From positions 1-64,000 of the forward strand of contig NZ_VDEZ01000002.1 in the NCBI RefSeq assembly GCF_017922435.1: a DNA stretch of 64,000 nucleotides, given 5' to 3'. Below are positions 1-9,657 of the stretch, in pieces. A program made the position numbers and the translations under genes. The notes under the pieces were generated by a model that saw only the letters and a list, made by a program, of their open reading frames with translations, made no database searches and had not been told where the DNA came from. This DNA is from Thalassospira sp. ER-Se-21-Dark. Lineage in GTDB: Bacteria > Pseudomonadota > Alphaproteobacteria > Rhodospirillales > Thalassospiraceae. Numbering within the stretch: the stretch's first letter is position 1; each line of letters opens with the position of its first letter.

Positions 1-180
1 ACTGACGTAACCGGTTCGATCGAGCTGCCGGCTGGCACCGAAATGGTTATGCCGGGCGACAACGTTCAGATGACCGCAACTCTCATTGCACCGATCGCAA
101 TGGACGAAGGTCTGCGTTTCGCAATCCGTGAAGGCGGTCGTACCGTCGGCGCGGGCGTTGTTGCCAAGATCATCGAATAA
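1..180 (+). CDS. tuf: Elongation factor Tu, C-terminal fragment
   Basis: The window opens inside this gene. The 59 visible residues are the end of EF-Tu domain 3, with the motifs [10 protein letters not shown] and [15 protein letters not shown], finishing in AKIIE. EF-Tu delivers aminoacyl-tRNA to the ribosome, and domain 3 contacts the tRNA and EF-Ts. The gene lies directly ahead of rpsJ, the usual place for a tuf copy in the str-S10 region of Alphaproteobacteria. The GTPase domain is outside the window. Confidence 0.96.
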   Translation, partial: TDVTGSIELPAGTEMVMPGDNVQMTATLIAPIAMDEGLRFAIREGGRTVGAGVVAKIIE

Positions 181-203
181 TTTTTTCTCTTGATCTTTGT
201 GGA

Positions 204-228
204 GCGGGCGGCTATGTAAGCCGCCCGC
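204..228 (+). terminator. Hairpin between tuf and rpsJ
   Basis: A perfect 10-bp stem (GCGGGCGGCT paired with AGCCGCCCGC) with a 5-nt loop lies 23 nt after the tuf stop. The sequence after it (aacactttt) has only a short T-run, so it may be a partial terminator or a processing site separating tuf from the S10 operon. Confidence 0.55.
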
Positions 229-300
229 AACACTTTTGCGGCAATCGTCAACTCCAGTTGAGGGGCCGGTGTCCTTTTGAGGGCTCCGGTACATAATTAC

Positions 301-609
301 ATGGATAGTCAGAACATTCGCATTCGCCTCAAGGCGTTTGACCATCGCGTGCTGGATCAGTCCACGCGTGAGATCGTCAATACGGCGAAGCGCACTGGCG
401 CAGAGGTCCGCGGCCCGATTCCGCTGCCGACCCGCATCGAAAAGTACACTGTTCTGCGGTCTCCGCACGTGAACAAAAAGTCACGCGAACAGCTTGAAAT
501 CCGTACGCACAAGCGTCTTCTCGACATTGTCGACCCGACCCCGCAAACCGTCGATGCTCTTATGAAGCTCGACCTTGCGTCCGGTGTCGATGTCGAGATC
601 AAACTTTAA
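301..609 (+). CDS. rpsJ: 30S ribosomal protein S10 (NusE)
   Basis: This 102-residue protein has the S10 signatures FDHRVLDQ and [21 protein letters not shown]10 sits in the 30S head and also acts in transcription antitermination as NusE. I chose the ATG at 301, giving [13 protein letters not shown], because it matches the normal family start; an in-frame start at 277 would add eight unusual residues. No strong Shine-Dalgarno lies close to the ATG (GAGGG is about 17 nt upstream). It is the first gene of the S10 operon. Confidence 0.97.
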   Translation: MDSQNIRIRLKAFDHRVLDQSTREIVNTAKRTGAEVRGPIPLPTRIEKYTVLRSPHVNKKSREQLEIRTHKRLLDIVDPTPQTVDALMKLDLASGVDVEIKL

Positions 610-625
610 TCGGGAGTAAGCCGCA

Positions 626-1342
626 ATGCGTAGTGGACTTATTACCCAGAAGGTCGGTATGACCCGCGTCTTCAACGACGACGGTTCCCACCTTCCTGTA
701 ACCGTTCTGAAGGTCGAAGATCTTCAGGTTGTCGCCAACCGTACCAACGATACCGACGGCTACGTCGCTGTTCAGCTTGGTTATGGCAAAGCGAAAGTGA
801 AAAACGTATCCAAGCCGATGCGTGGCCACTTCGCCAAAGCCAAGGTTGAGCCGAAAGCCAAACTTGCTGAATTCCGCGTGAGCGAAGATGGCCTGATCGA
901 AGTTGGTGCAGAACTTGCTGCAACCCATTTCGTCGAAGGCCAGTACGTTGACGTAATCGGCACGTCCATCGGTAAAGGTTTTGCCGGTGCGATGAAGCGT
1001 CACAACTTCGGTGGTCTGCGTGCGTCGCACGGTGTGTCTGTATCGCACCGTTCGCATGGTTCCACCGGTCAGTGCCAGGACCCGGGCCGCGTCTTCAAAG
1101 GTAAGAAGATGGCTGGTCACCTCGGTGCCGCACGTGTAACCGTTCAGTCCCTTAAAGTCGTGTCTTCGGACGCCGACAAAGGCCTGATCCTGGTGCATGG
1201 TGCCGTTCCGGGTCACAAGGGTGCCTATGTCCTTGTCAAGGATGCCGTGAAGCGTGCTGCACCGGAAGGTCTGCCGTTCCCGGCCGCGCTCAAGGGTGCT
1301 GCCCCGGCCGCTGAAGAAGCTGTCGCCGAGGATAAGGAATAA
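626..1342 (+). CDS. rplC: 50S ribosomal protein L3
   Basis: The protein is 238 residues, with the L3 loop motif [20 protein letters not shown] around residues 149-168; this loop reaches toward the peptidyl transferase centre and carries the glutamine that PrmB methylates in many bacteria. The C-terminus has an Ala/Glu-rich tail ([14 protein letters not shown]), a common alphaproteobacterial extension. It starts 16 nt after rpsJ, after GGGAG. Confidence 0.97.
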   Translation: MRSGLITQKVGMTRVFNDDGSHLPVTVLKVEDLQVVANRTNDTDGYVAVQLGYGKAKVKNVSKPMRGHFAKAKVEPKAKLAEFRVSEDGLIEVGAELAATHFVEGQYVDVIGTSIGKGFAGAMKRHNFGGLRASHGVSVSHRSHGSTGQCQDPGRVFKGKKMAGHLGAARVTVQSLKVVSSDADKGLILVHGAVPGHKGAYVLVKDAVKRAAPEGLPFPAALKGAAPAAEEAVAEDKE

Positions 1343-1347
1343 GCATC

Positions 1348-1968
1348 ATGAAGCTCGACATTCTCAAACTTGACGCTTCCAAGTCCGGTAAGATTGATCT
1401 TGCAGAAGACATCTTTGGTCTGGAAGTACGTCGTGACGTCCTGCACCGCATGGTGAACTGGCAGCTGGCAAAACGCCGTGCCGGTACCCACAAGGTAAAG
1501 GAAAAGTCCGAAGTTTCCGCAACCACGAAAAAATTCGTGCGTCAGAAGGGTAGTGGCGGTGCACGTCACGGTTCCCGTAAAGCCGCACAGTTCCGTGGTG
1601 GTGGTACCGTGCACGGTCCGCGCGTTCGCGACCACGCACACGATCTGACCAAGAAGTTCCGTAAACTCGCGCTGAAAACCGCTCTGTCGGCCAAGGCAAA
1701 AGACGGTAAGCTTATCGTTCTTGATAATGCGGAATTCTCGGACGCCAAAACGAAGAATCTGGTCGCAGTTTTCAATAAACTCGGCTGGAAGTCTGCACTG
1801 ATCATCGACGGTGCGCAGGTCAACGAAGGTTTTGCACGCGCAGCGCGCAACATCCCGCAGGTTGATGTGCTCCCGCAGATTGGTGCTAACGTCTATGACA
1901 TCCTGCGCCGTGACACCCTGGTGCTGACCAAGGGTGCGGTCGAAGCGTTGGAGGCACGTCTCAAATGA
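1348..1968 (+). CDS. rplD: 50S ribosomal protein L4
   Basis: A 206-residue protein of standard L4 length. The basic extended loop that lines the exit tunnel is visible ([19 protein letters not shown], then [13 protein letters not shown]). In enteric bacteria L4 represses its own operon; no E. coli-style leader is recognisable here. It starts 5 nt after rplC and overlaps rplW by 4 nt. Confidence 0.97.
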   Translation: MKLDILKLDASKSGKIDLAEDIFGLEVRRDVLHRMVNWQLAKRRAGTHKVKEKSEVSATTKKFVRQKGSGGARHGSRKAAQFRGGGTVHGPRVRDHAHDLTKKFRKLALKTALSAKAKDGKLIVLDNAEFSDAKTKNLVAVFNKLGWKSALIIDGAQVNEGFARAARNIPQVDVLPQIGANVYDILRRDTLVLTKGAVEALEARLK

Positions 1969-2267
1969 CGATCATCAGCAAAGAGCGGATGTACGAAGTC
2001 ATCCGCGCCCCGCATATCACTGAAAAGTCGACGCTGATTTCTGAACACAACGCAGTTGCGTTCAAAGTTGCGATCGACGCCACCAAGCCGGAGATCAAGG
2101 CTGCTGTGGAAGGTCTGTTCGGGGTGAAGGTCAAGGCGGTCAATACCTCTGTGGTAAAAGGAAAGACCAAGCGTTTTCGCGGTATTTCCGGTCGTCGGAG
2201 CGATTTCAAGAAAGCGATGGTGACCCTCGAAGAGGGCCAGTCCATCGATGTGACTACGGGAATCTAA
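1965..2267 (+). CDS. rplW: 50S ribosomal protein L23
   Basis: This 100-residue L23 binds 23S rRNA at the tunnel exit and forms the docking site for trigger factor and SRP. The family start motif [14 protein letters not shown] and the C-terminal [18 protein letters not shown] are present. The ATG overlaps the rplD stop (ATGA), implying translational coupling. Confidence 0.97.
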   Translation: MTIISKERMYEVIRAPHITEKSTLISEHNAVAFKVAIDATKPEIKAAVEGLFGVKVKAVNTSVVKGKTKRFRGISGRRSDFKKAMVTLEEGQSIDVTTGI

Positions 2268-2271
2268 GACA

Positions 2272-3099
2272 ATGGCTTTGAAGAAGTTTAAACCAACCTC
2301 TCCTGGTCGCCGTCAGCTGGTTCTCGTGGATCGTTCTGATCTCCACAAGGGCAAGCCGATCAAAGCGTTGACCGAAGGTCTTCGCAAGAAAGGTGGCCGT
2401 AACAACACTGGTCGTATCACCGCCCGCCGTATTGGTGGTGGTCACAAACGTCGTTACCGTCTCATCGACTTCAAACGTACCAAGTTTGACGTCGTCGGTA
2501 CCGTCGAGCGTTTGGAATATGATCCGAACCGTACCGCGTTTATCGCACTGGTTCGCTATTCCGACGACGAGCTGGCCTACATCCTCGCACCGCAGCGTCT
2601 CGCTGTCGGCGACAACGTTGTTGCCGCTGAACGCGTAGACATTAAGCCGGGTAACGCCGCACCGCTGAAGAACATTCCGGTCGGTACCATTGTCCATAAC
2701 GTCGAACTGAAAGCCGGTAAAGGTGGTCAGGTCGCACGTTCAGCAGGCTCGTATGTACAGCTTGTTGGTAAGGACCAGGGTTACGCCCAGCTTAAGCTGT
2801 CCTCCGGTGAGGTACGTTTGGTTCGTGGTGAATGCATGGCTACCATCGGTGCCGTGTCCAACCCGGACCATCAGAACTCGAACCTTGGTAAAGCCGGCCG
2901 TAATCGCTGGCTTGGCAAGCGTCCTTCGGTTCGTGGCGTTGCCATGAACCCGATCGATCACCCGCATGGTGGTGGTGAAGGTCGTACGTCGGGTGGTCGT
3001 CACCCGGTTACGCCGTGGGGCAAGCCTACCAAGGGCAAACGTACCCGCTCGAACAAAAAGACCGACGCGCTCATCATGCGCCGTCGTCACAAGAGCTAA
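2272..3099 (+). CDS. rplB: 50S ribosomal protein L2
   Basis: The protein is 275 residues, the full L2 length. Motifs include [15 protein letters not shown] near the N-terminus and [14 protein letters not shown] in the C-terminal half, which carries the conserved histidine near the peptidyl transferase centre. L2 is needed for subunit association. It follows rplW by 4 nt. Confidence 0.98.
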   Translation: MALKKFKPTSPGRRQLVLVDRSDLHKGKPIKALTEGLRKKGGRNNTGRITARRIGGGHKRRYRLIDFKRTKFDVVGTVERLEYDPNRTAFIALVRYSDDELAYILAPQRLAVGDNVVAAERVDIKPGNAAPLKNIPVGTIVHNVELKAGKGGQVARSAGSYVQLVGKDQGYAQLKLSSGEVRLVRGECMATIGAVSNPDHQNSNLGKAGRNRWLGKRPSVRGVAMNPIDHPHGGGEGRTSGGRHPVTPWGKPTKGKRTRSNKKTDALIMRRRHKS

Positions 3100-3115
3100 C
3101 GGAGGAGGCTAGACT

Positions 3116-3394
3116 ATGGCGCGTTCCGTTTGGAAGGGTCCGTTTGTTGACGGATACCTTCTTAAGAAAGCCGATACTGTCCGTGCCTCAGGCCGGAATG
3201 AGGTAATTAAGACCTGGTCGCGGCGTTCGACGATTCTGCCGCAATTCGTAGGCCTCACCTTTGGGGTTTACAATGGCCAGAAATTCCTGCCGGTGCTCGT
3301 GACCGAAGATATGATTGGTCACAAGTTCGGTGAATTCTCGCCGACCCGTACCTACTATGGTCACGCGGCCGACAAAAAGGCGAAGAGGAAGTAA
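3116..3394 (+). CDS. rpsS: 30S ribosomal protein S19
   Basis: A 92-residue protein with the S19 hallmark [11 protein letters not shown] at the N-terminus and [16 protein letters not shown] near the end. It sits in the 30S head and pairs with S13. A strong Shine-Dalgarno (GGAGG) precedes the ATG. Confidence 0.97.
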   Translation: MARSVWKGPFVDGYLLKKADTVRASGRNEVIKTWSRRSTILPQFVGLTFGVYNGQKFLPVLVTEDMIGHKFGEFSPTRTYYGHAADKKAKRK

Positions 3395-3396
3395 CG

Positions 3397-3777
3397 ATGG
3401 GTAAGAAAGCTGACATCCGTCGGCTGGCGGATAACGAGGCCGCGGCTTCGCTCCGGGCAGTACGCATTTCCCCGCGTAAGCTCAACCTCGTCGCCGAGTC
3501 GATTCGTGGTATGAAGGCAGAAGCTGCTTTGGCAGAACTGACCTTCTCCAATAAACGCATTTCGCAGGACGTCAAAAAGCTGCTGGAATCGGCAATTGCT
3601 AATGCCGAAAACAACCATCAGCTCGATGTTGACCGTCTCTATATTAAAGAGGCATCTGTTGGTAAGGCCTTCGTAATGAAGCGCTGGCGCGCCCGTGCAC
3701 GCGGTCGTGTTGGCAAAATCATTAAGCCGTTCTCCAACATGCGCATCGTCGTTTGCGAACGTGAGGAGGCCGAGTAA
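3397..3777 (+). CDS. rplV: 50S ribosomal protein L22
   Basis: This 126-residue L22 shows [18 protein letters not shown] and the C-terminal beta-hairpin region [17 protein letters not shown] that lines the exit tunnel, the region where macrolide-resistance changes map in other bacteria. Its stop overlaps the rpsC start by one base (TAATG). Confidence 0.97.
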   Translation: MGKKADIRRLADNEAAASLRAVRISPRKLNLVAESIRGMKAEAALAELTFSNKRISQDVKKLLESAIANAENNHQLDVDRLYIKEASVGKAFVMKRWRARARGRVGKIIKPFSNMRIVVCEREEAE

Positions 3778-4463
3778 TGGGTCAGAAAATTAATCCGATC
3801 GGTCTGCGCGTTGGCATTAACCGTACCTGGGATTCCCGCTGGTACGCCAACAAGGCCGATTTCGCTGGTCTTCTTCACGAAGATCTCGCGATCCGCAATT
3901 TCATCTTCGACCGTCTGAAACAGGCGGGTGTATCGAAGGTGATTATCGAACGTCCGGCGAAGAAAGCCCGCATTTCGATCCACACCGCTCGTCCGGGCGT
4001 TGTGATCGGGAAAAAAGGCCAGGACATCGAGAAGCTCAAGAACGATCTGCAGAAACTGGCAAATGCCGAAGTGCAGGTTAACATCATCGAGATCCGCAAG
4101 CCGGAACTCGATGCCAAGCTGGTCGCTGACAACATCGCCCAGCAGCTTGAGCGCCGTGTTTCGTTCCGTCGCGCTATGAAGCGCTCGGTTCAGAACGCAA
4201 TGCGTCTCGGTGCCGGTGGCATTCGTATTAATGCTGCTGGTCGTCTTGGTGGCGCTGAAATCGCCCGTACCGAATGGTACCGTGAAGGTCGCGTTCCGCT
4301 GCATACCCTGCGTGCGGACGTTGATTATGGCACTTCGGAAGCACACACCACCTACGGTGTTTGCGGTCTGAAGGTCTGGATCTTCAAGGGCGAAATCATG
4401 GCACATGATCCGTTGGCTTCTGAGCGTCGCGCTCTCGAGTCGGCTGGTTCCGGTCGTAAGTAA
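3777..4463 (+). CDS. rpsC: 30S ribosomal protein S3
   Basis: A 228-residue S3 with an N-terminal KH domain ([16 protein letters not shown], about residues 74-89) and the C-terminal motif [20 protein letters not shown]. With S4 and S5 it forms the mRNA entry channel and its helicase activity. The start overlaps the rplV stop. Confidence 0.98.
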   Translation: MGQKINPIGLRVGINRTWDSRWYANKADFAGLLHEDLAIRNFIFDRLKQAGVSKVIIERPAKKARISIHTARPGVVIGKKGQDIEKLKNDLQKLANAEVQVNIIEIRKPELDAKLVADNIAQQLERRVSFRRAMKRSVQNAMRLGAGGIRINAAGRLGGAEIARTEWYREGRVPLHTLRADVDYGTSEAHTTYGVCGLKVWIFKGEIMAHDPLASERRALESAGSGRK

Positions 4464-4475
4464 GGAGATCCCGAT

Positions 4476-4895
4476 ATGCTTTCTCCGAAACGTACAAAGT
4501 TCCGTAAAGCCCACAAAGGCCGCCTTAAAGGCGAAGCCAAGGGTGGTACCGAACTTAATTTCGGCGCTTATGGCTTGAAAGCCATGGAGCCGGAGCGTAT
4601 AACGGCGCGTCAGATCGAAGCGGCTCGCCGCGCGATCACCCGCCACATGCGCCGTCAAGGCCGTGTGTGGATTCGCGTTTTCCCGGATCTCCCGGTCTCG
4701 CAGAAGCCTGCCGAAGTCCGTCAGGGTAAAGGTAAAGGCTCGCCTGAATATTGGGCGGCACGCGTTAAACCGGGTCGGATCATGTTTGAACTCGACGGTG
4801 TTCCGTTGGATCTTGCACGCCGTGCTTTCGAGCTGGCAGCGGCAAAATTGCCGATCAAGACCAAGTTTGTCACCCGTCTTGGTGAAGGGGAGTAA
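4476..4895 (+). CDS. rplP: 50S ribosomal protein L16
   Basis: The 139-residue protein opens with [16 protein letters not shown] and contains [20 protein letters not shown] and [16 protein letters not shown], all L16 signatures. L16 contacts the A-site tRNA region of the large subunit. It follows rpsC by 12 nt with AAGGAG. Confidence 0.98.
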   Translation: MLSPKRTKFRKAHKGRLKGEAKGGTELNFGAYGLKAMEPERITARQIEAARRAITRHMRRQGRVWIRVFPDLPVSQKPAEVRQGKGKGSPEYWAARVKPGRIMFELDGVPLDLARRAFELAAAKLPIKTKFVTRLGEGE

Positions 4896-4901
4896 TTAGT
4901 G

Positions 4902-5102
4902 ATGAAAATTGCTGATCTCCGCGCTAAAAGCGCTGACGAACTGAAGCAGCTGCTTCTGGACCTGCGTAAGGAATCGTTCAATATGCGTTTCCAGCAGGCT
5001 TCGGGGCAGTTCGAGAACACTGCGCGGGTCCGCCAGGTCCGTCGTGATATTGCCCGCATTAAAACCCTTCTCGGTAACGAGAAGGGTGCAACCGCGGCCT
5101 AA
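4902..5102 (+). CDS. rpmC: 50S ribosomal protein L29
   Basis: A short two-helix protein of 66 residues beginning [15 protein letters not shown], with the L29 motif [24 protein letters not shown] three bases upstream at 4899 is in frame; the ATG at 4902 gives the usual family start. L29 sits at the tunnel exit next to L23. Confidence 0.95.
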   Translation: MKIADLRAKSADELKQLLLDLRKESFNMRFQQASGQFENTARVRQVRRDIARIKTLLGNEKGATAA

Positions 5103-5128
5103 CTGGACACGCAGAGGAGTAGACACAC

Positions 5129-5362
5129 ATGCCGAGGCGTGTATTGCAGGGGACAGTCGTTTCGACCAAAAACGACAAGACCGTGGTGGTCCGAGTGGAG
5201 CGCCAGGTCATGCACCCGCTGTATAAAAAGTACGTGCGTAAGTCGAAGAAATTCCACGCGCACGATGAAGAGAACCGCTTCAAAACGGGTGACGTTGTTC
5301 GCATTCGCGAATGCAAACCGATCTCGAAGTTGAAGTCTTGGGAAGTAGTGGTCGAGGAGTGA
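5129..5362 (+). CDS. rpsQ: 30S ribosomal protein S17
   Basis: A 77-residue OB-fold protein with the S17 motifs [18 protein letters not shown] and [20 protein letters not shown]. It is a primary 16S rRNA binder in early 30S assembly. GAGGAG precedes the ATG. Confidence 0.97.
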   Translation: MPRRVLQGTVVSTKNDKTVVVRVERQVMHPLYKKYVRKSKKFHAHDEENRFKTGDVVRIRECKPISKLKSWEVVVEE

Positions 5363-5396
5363 GTCCTCAGCCCAATCATAGTCAAGGGGTAAACCC

Positions 5397-5765
5397 ATGA
5401 TCCAGATGCAGTCCAATCTGGACGTCGCCGACAACAGCGGCGCTCGCCGCGTCCAGTGCATCAAGGTGCTGGGCGGCTCGAAGCGCAAAACCGCCAACGT
5501 TGGTGATGTTATCGTGGTTTCCGTCAAGGAAGCCATTCCGCGCGGTCGCGTAAAGAAGGGTGCAGTTCACAAAGCTGTCATCGTTCGCACCGCAAAGGAA
5601 ATTCGTCGTGCCGATGGCTCGGCGATCCGCTTTGACCGCAACGCTGCCGTTCTCATTAATGCGAACGGCGAGCCGATCGGCACGCGTATTTTTGGCCCGG
5701 TAACCCGTGAACTTCGTTCTAAAGGTTACATGAAGATCATTTCGCTCGCTCCGGAGGTGCTGTAA
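5397..5765 (+). CDS. rplN: 50S ribosomal protein L14
   Basis: The 122-residue protein starts [17 protein letters not shown], the universal L14 start, and contains [20 protein letters not shown]14 contributes to intersubunit bridges. Its stop overlaps the rplX ATG by one base. Confidence 0.98.
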   Translation: MIQMQSNLDVADNSGARRVQCIKVLGGSKRKTANVGDVIVVSVKEAIPRGRVKKGAVHKAVIVRTAKEIRRADGSAIRFDRNAAVLINANGEPIGTRIFGPVTRELRSKGYMKIISLAPEVL

Positions 5766-6082
5766 TGGCTGCCAAGATTAAAAAGGGCGATCGCGTCGTT
5801 GTTCTGACGGGTAAAGACAAAGGGAAAACCGGCGAAGTTCTCGCCGCTTTCCCGACCGAGAACAAAGTTCTGGTTTCGGGCATCAACCTGGTGAAACGTC
5901 ACCAGCGCCCGACCGGTGCTGATGCTGGTGGCATCGTCGAAAAGGAAGCAAAAATTGCTGTTTCCAACGTCGCGATTGTTGACCCGAAAGAAAACAAGCC
6001 GACCCGCGTCGGTTTCAAGACCCTCGATGATGGTCGCAAGGTTCGCGTAGCGAAGCTCAGCGGCGAAGTCATCGACAACTGA
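5765..6082 (+). CDS. rplX: 50S ribosomal protein L24
   Basis: A 105-residue KOW-domain protein ([20 protein letters not shown] at residues 4-23) that starts 50S assembly and lies at the tunnel exit. It is translationally coupled to rplN by the TAATG junction. Confidence 0.97.
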   Translation: MAAKIKKGDRVVVLTGKDKGKTGEVLAAFPTENKVLVSGINLVKRHQRPTGADAGGIVEKEAKIAVSNVAIVDPKENKPTRVGFKTLDDGRKVRVAKLSGEVIDN

Positions 6083-6093
6083 GGGACGGAAAA

Positions 6094-6633
6094 ATGACGC
6101 GCCTGCGCGAACATTACAAAGAAGTGGTGCGTGACGCACTCCAGAAGGAGTTCTCCTACGAGAACACCATGGAGATTCCGCGCCTCGAGAAAATCGTGAT
6201 CAACATGGGTGTCGGCGACGCCACCCAGGATCGTAAGAAGCTGGAAGGTGCTGCTGCGGATCTCGCTGCTATCACCGGTCAGAAGCCTGTCTTCACCAAG
6301 GCGAAAAAGTCCGTTGCGGCTTTCAAGCTGCGTGAAGGTATGAACATCGGTTGTAAAGTGACCTTGCGTCGCGACCGTATGTTTGAGTTCTTGGACCGCC
6401 TGGTCACCATCGCGCTGCCGCGCGTTCGTGACTTCCGCGGCCTGAACAAAAAATCTTTCGATGGCCGTGGCAACTTTGCCATGGGCTTGAAAGAACAGTT
6501 CGTCTTTCCTGAGGTAGAGTACGACAAAGTCGACTCTGTTCGCGGGATGGATATCATCATTTGTACCACGGCTAAGTCCGACGATGAAGCTCTCGCCCTT
6601 CTTAAGGGCTTTGATCTTCCGTTCGGAAACTAA
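6094..6633 (+). CDS. rplE: 50S ribosomal protein L5
   Basis: This 179-residue L5 binds 5S rRNA in the central protuberance. Visible motifs are [28 protein letters not shown] and [16 protein letters not shown]. It lies 11 nt after rplX. Confidence 0.98.
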   Translation: MTRLREHYKEVVRDALQKEFSYENTMEIPRLEKIVINMGVGDATQDRKKLEGAAADLAAITGQKPVFTKAKKSVAAFKLREGMNIGCKVTLRRDRMFEFLDRLVTIALPRVRDFRGLNKKSFDGRGNFAMGLKEQFVFPEVEYDKVDSVRGMDIIICTTAKSDDEALALLKGFDLPFGN

Positions 6634-6646
6634 CGGAGGTTGGCCC

Positions 6647-6952
6647 ATGGCCAAGAAAAGCGCTGTAGAGCGTGAACTCAAACGTGAACGCCTGGCAAAA
6701 AAATATGCTGCCAAGCGTGCCGCCCTTAAAGCGGTTATCGCAAATCGCGAGACGACCCCTGAGGATCGTATCGTTGCTGTGATGAAACTCGCCCAGCTGC
6801 CGCGTAACTCGGCTCGTATCCGTCAGCGTATTCGCTGCCAGATCACCGGTCGTCCGCGTGGTGTCTATCGCAAATTCCGCCTGTCCCGTATCGCGCTTCG
6901 TGAACTTGCTTCACGTGGTCAGATCCCGGGCATGGTGAAGTCGAGCTGGTAA
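6647..6952 (+). CDS. rpsN: 30S ribosomal protein S14, zinc-free long type
   Basis: I place the start at ATG 6647 ([16 protein letters not shown]) because an AACGGAGG Shine-Dalgarno lies just upstream; the open frame extends further but inside rplE. The 101-residue product is the long S14 form with one cysteine in [14 protein letters not shown], so it lacks the CXXC zinc ribbon of the short form. S14 is a late-assembling 30S head protein. Confidence 0.97.
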   Translation: MAKKSAVERELKRERLAKKYAAKRAALKAVIANRETTPEDRIVAVMKLAQLPRNSARIRQRIRCQITGRPRGVYRKFRLSRIALRELASRGQIPGMVKSSW

Positions 6953-6964
6953 GGAGGACATCAC

Positions 6965-7363
6965 ATGTCGATGACTGATCCAGTCGGTGATATGCTCACG
7001 CGTATCCGTAACGGCCAGCGCGTTGGTAAATCCAGCGTCGTTTCGCCGGCTTCGAAACTGCGTACCGGTGTGCTGGATGTTCTCCAGCGCGAAGGTTATA
7101 TCCGCGGTTACAATGTTAATGAAATTCGCAAGGGCGTCAGCGAAATCACCATCGAACTCAAATATTTTGAGGGTGATGGCGTGATTAAGCAGATCGACCG
7201 CGTCTCGACCCCGGGTCGTCGTGTATATTCGAAGATCAAAGATCTTCCGAAGGTATATAACGGTCTGGGCATCGCAGTCCTGTCCACTCCGCGAGGGGTT
7301 CTATCGGATCAGGAGGCTCGCGAGCAGAATGTCGGCGGCGAAATCCTCTGCAAGGTATTCTAA
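6965..7363 (+). CDS. rpsH: 30S ribosomal protein S8
   Basis: A 132-residue protein starting [18 protein letters not shown] and ending GGEILCKVF, the classic S8 ends, with TPGRRVY in the middle. In enteric bacteria S8 represses the spc operon. AAGGAGG precedes the start. Confidence 0.98.
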   Translation: MSMTDPVGDMLTRIRNGQRVGKSSVVSPASKLRTGVLDVLQREGYIRGYNVNEIRKGVSEITIELKYFEGDGVIKQIDRVSTPGRRVYSKIKDLPKVYNGLGIAVLSTPRGVLSDQEAREQNVGGEILCKVF

Positions 7364-7375
7364 GGAGGGCCAACG

Positions 7376-7909
7376 ATGTCGCGAGTAGGAAAAAACCCGG
7401 TGGTCGTGCCTAACGGCGTTACCATCACCTTGACCGAAGAGCAGATCAGCGCAAAAGGCAAGCTCGGTGAGCTTAACCTGGCTTTGACCTCGGACGTATC
7501 CGTCACTCAGGAAGATAACCAGATCTTCGTGAAACCTAAAAACGATAGCAAGCGCGCTCGTGCCCTTTGGGGTACCACCCGTGCCAATATCGCGAACCTC
7601 GTTACCGGGGTTTCGGAAGGGTTCACCAAGAAACTGGAAATCACCGGTGTTGGTTACCGTGCGCAGGTTCAGGGCAAAAACCTGGTTCTGCAGCTTGGCT
7701 TCTCACATGACGTAGAAATGGAGATCCCTGCGGGTCTTAACGTCGTTGCTGAAAAGCCGACCCTCGTCGCCATTTCTGGCGCAGATAAACAACTCGTTGG
7801 TCAGTTCGCTGCGAATGCACGCGGCTGGCGCGGTCCGGAGCCTTACAAAGGCAAGGGTGTCCGCTACGAAGGCGAGTATATCTTGCGCAAAGAAGGCAAG
7901 AAGAAGTAA
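7376..7909 (+). CDS. rplF: 50S ribosomal protein L6
   Basis: The 177-residue protein begins [15 protein letters not shown] and carries [18 protein letters not shown] and [13 protein letters not shown], the L6 signatures of its duplicated fold. It sits near the GTPase-associated centre. AAGGAGGG precedes the ATG. Confidence 0.98.
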   Translation: MSRVGKNPVVVPNGVTITLTEEQISAKGKLGELNLALTSDVSVTQEDNQIFVKPKNDSKRARALWGTTRANIANLVTGVSEGFTKKLEITGVGYRAQVQGKNLVLQLGFSHDVEMEIPAGLNVVAEKPTLVAISGADKQLVGQFAANARGWRGPEPYKGKGVRYEGEYILRKEGKKK

Positions 7910-7920
7910 GGACAGGCACG

Positions 7921-8274
7921 ATGAAAAACGTGAGAAGCCTATTCGAACGCCGCAAGCGTCGCGTTCGTTTTGCGATCCGCCAGAAAGCGGCCGGTCGCCC
8001 GCGCCTCAGCGTGCACCGTTCGAACGCCCACATCTATGCTCAGATCATCGACGACGTCAAAGGCACCACCCTGGTGGCTGCTTCGACGATGGAGAAAGAT
8101 CTGAAGGCGAAAGGCAGCAATGCCGACGCCGCTGCTCTGGTTGGCAAGGCAATTGCCGAGCGCGCAGTCAAAGCTGGTGTGAAAACGGTCGTTTTCGATC
8201 GTGGCGGGTATCTGTTCCATGGCCGGGTGAAAGCTCTGGCCGATGCCGCCCGTGAGGGCGGTCTGGACTTCTAA
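7921..8274 (+). CDS. rplR: 50S ribosomal protein L18
   Basis: A 117-residue 5S rRNA-binding protein. The family motifs [20 protein letters not shown] and [20 protein letters not shown] are present. It lies 11 nt after rplF. Confidence 0.97.
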   Translation: MKNVRSLFERRKRRVRFAIRQKAAGRPRLSVHRSNAHIYAQIIDDVKGTTLVAASTMEKDLKAKGSNADAAALVGKAIAERAVKAGVKTVVFDRGGYLFHGRVKALADAAREGGLDF

Positions 8275-8285
8275 GGAGCACGACC

Positions 8286-8861
8286 ATGGCACGTAACCAG
8301 AATCAACAGCAGCAGGCGCCGAAAGCCCGTGAAGAAAACGAACTCGTCGACAAGCTGGTTGGTATCAACCGCGTCGCGAAAGTCGTTAAGGGCGGCCGTC
8401 GCTTTGCTTTCTCCGCAATGGTAGTTGTCGGTGACCAGCGCGGTCGCGTCGGATACGGCACGGGTAAAGCCCGTGAAGTTCCGGAAGCGATCCGTAAGGC
8501 CACCGAAGCTGCTAAACGTAACATGATCCGCGTTCCGCTGCGTGAAGGCCGTACCCTTCACCATGATACGCAGGGCCATTTCGGTGCAGGCAAGGTTATC
8601 CTTCGCTCCGCTCCGGCTGGTACCGGTATCATCGCAGGCGGTGCGATGCGTGCGGTTTTCGAAACCATGGGCGTTCAGGACGTTGTGTCCAAATGCACCG
8701 GTTCGAACAATCCGCACAACGTGATCCGCGCAACCCTTGACGCTCTGGTCAACGGTGCTTCCCCGCGTCAGGTCGCTGCTAAGCGTGGCCTGAAAGTCGG
8801 TGACGTCGTTGCCCGTCGCGATAGCGGTTCGGCTGCTGCCGCCGTTCTCGAAAAGGAGTAA
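8286..8861 (+). CDS. rpsE: 30S ribosomal protein S5
   Basis: The 191-residue S5 has the N-terminal double-stranded-RNA-binding-like domain ([20 protein letters not shown] and RVGYGTGKA) and the C-terminal domain with GGAMRAVFE. It shapes decoding fidelity and the mRNA entry site. An N-terminal Gln/Glu-rich stretch ([15 protein letters not shown]) is a lineage extension. Confidence 0.98.
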   Translation: MARNQNQQQQAPKAREENELVDKLVGINRVAKVVKGGRRFAFSAMVVVGDQRGRVGYGTGKAREVPEAIRKATEAAKRNMIRVPLREGRTLHHDTQGHFGAGKVILRSAPAGTGIIAGGAMRAVFETMGVQDVVSKCTGSNNPHNVIRATLDALVNGASPRQVAAKRGLKVGDVVARRDSGSAAAAVLEKE

Positions 8862-8867
8862 TTCGAT

Positions 8868-9062
8868 ATGGCTGCTAAGAAAAAAGCGACCGTACGCGTT
8901 ACCCAGACGGGTTCGCCGATCGGACGTCCGGCTGATCAGCGCCAGACCCTCGTTGGTCTTGGCCTGAACAAACTGCACCGGACTCGTGAGCTGGAAGATA
9001 CTCCGGCTGTTCGCGGTATGATCGCAAAGGTCAAACACCTCGTCCGTGTGGACGAGGCTTGA
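8868..9062 (+). CDS. rpmD: 50S ribosomal protein L30
   Basis: A 64-residue protein with the L30 core [20 protein letters not shown] and the end [10 protein letters not shown]. It lies 6 nt after rpsE, between rpsE and rplO as expected. Confidence 0.96.
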   Translation: MAAKKKATVRVTQTGSPIGRPADQRQTLVGLGLNKLHRTRELEDTPAVRGMIAKVKHLVRVDEA

Positions 9063-9091
9063 TTGACCCCAGATCGAAAAGGTGTTGAACG

Positions 9092-9577
9092 ATGAAACTC
9101 AACGAACTCGCCGATAACCCGGGTGCCCGCAAGGCGCGCACCCGCGTCGGTCGCGGCATCGGTTCGGGCAAAGGCAAAACTTCTGGCGCAGGTCAGAAGG
9201 GTCAGAAGTCCCGTTCGGGTGTAGCCATCAATGGCTTCGAAGGTGGGCAGATGCCTATCTATCGCCGTCTTCCGAAACGCGGCTTCAAAAACCCGTTCAA
9301 GAAACAGTTCGGCGTTGTGAACCTTGGTACCCTTCAGACTGCTGTTGATAACGGCGTTCTTGAAGAAGGTGCAAATGTCACCGTCGCTGTTCTTGCGGAA
9401 AAAGGTCTGGCTCGTCCGCAGAAAGACGGTCTGCGTCTTCTTGCCAAAGGCGAACTGAAAGCGAAACTGAACATCGAAATCTCCGGTGCTTCCAAAGCAG
9501 CTGTTGAAGCTGTCGAGAAAGCTGGTGGTTCGGTGAAGGTTCTTGCTCCGGTCGCTGCTGCAGAATCCGCAGAATAA
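9092..9577 (+). CDS. rplO: 50S ribosomal protein L15
   Basis: The 161-residue protein starts [20 protein letters not shown] and has the Gly/Lys-rich [20 protein letters not shown]. It is a late-assembly 50S protein and the last ribosomal gene before secY. Confidence 0.98.
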   Translation: MKLNELADNPGARKARTRVGRGIGSGKGKTSGAGQKGQKSRSGVAINGFEGGQMPIYRRLPKRGFKNPFKKQFGVVNLGTLQTAVDNGVLEEGANVTVAVLAEKGLARPQKDGLRLLAKGELKAKLNIEISGASKAAVEAVEKAGGSVKVLAPVAAAESAE

Positions 9578-9594
9578 GCCTAAATTGACTTCGA

Positions 9595-9629
9595 GAGGGT
9601 CCGGTTCCAGTACACGGGACCGGACCCTC
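9595..9629 (+). promoter_or_regulatory. Strong hairpin between rplO and secY
   Basis: A 14-bp inverted repeat (GAGGGTCCGGTTCC against GGGACCGGACCCTC, 13 of 14 paired, 7-nt loop) fills the rplO-secY gap. No T-run follows, so it is more likely an mRNA stability, processing or partial attenuation element than a full terminator. Confidence 0.6.
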
Positions 9630-9657
9630 CAGTTTATGTGTATTGGGAGATGAGTGC

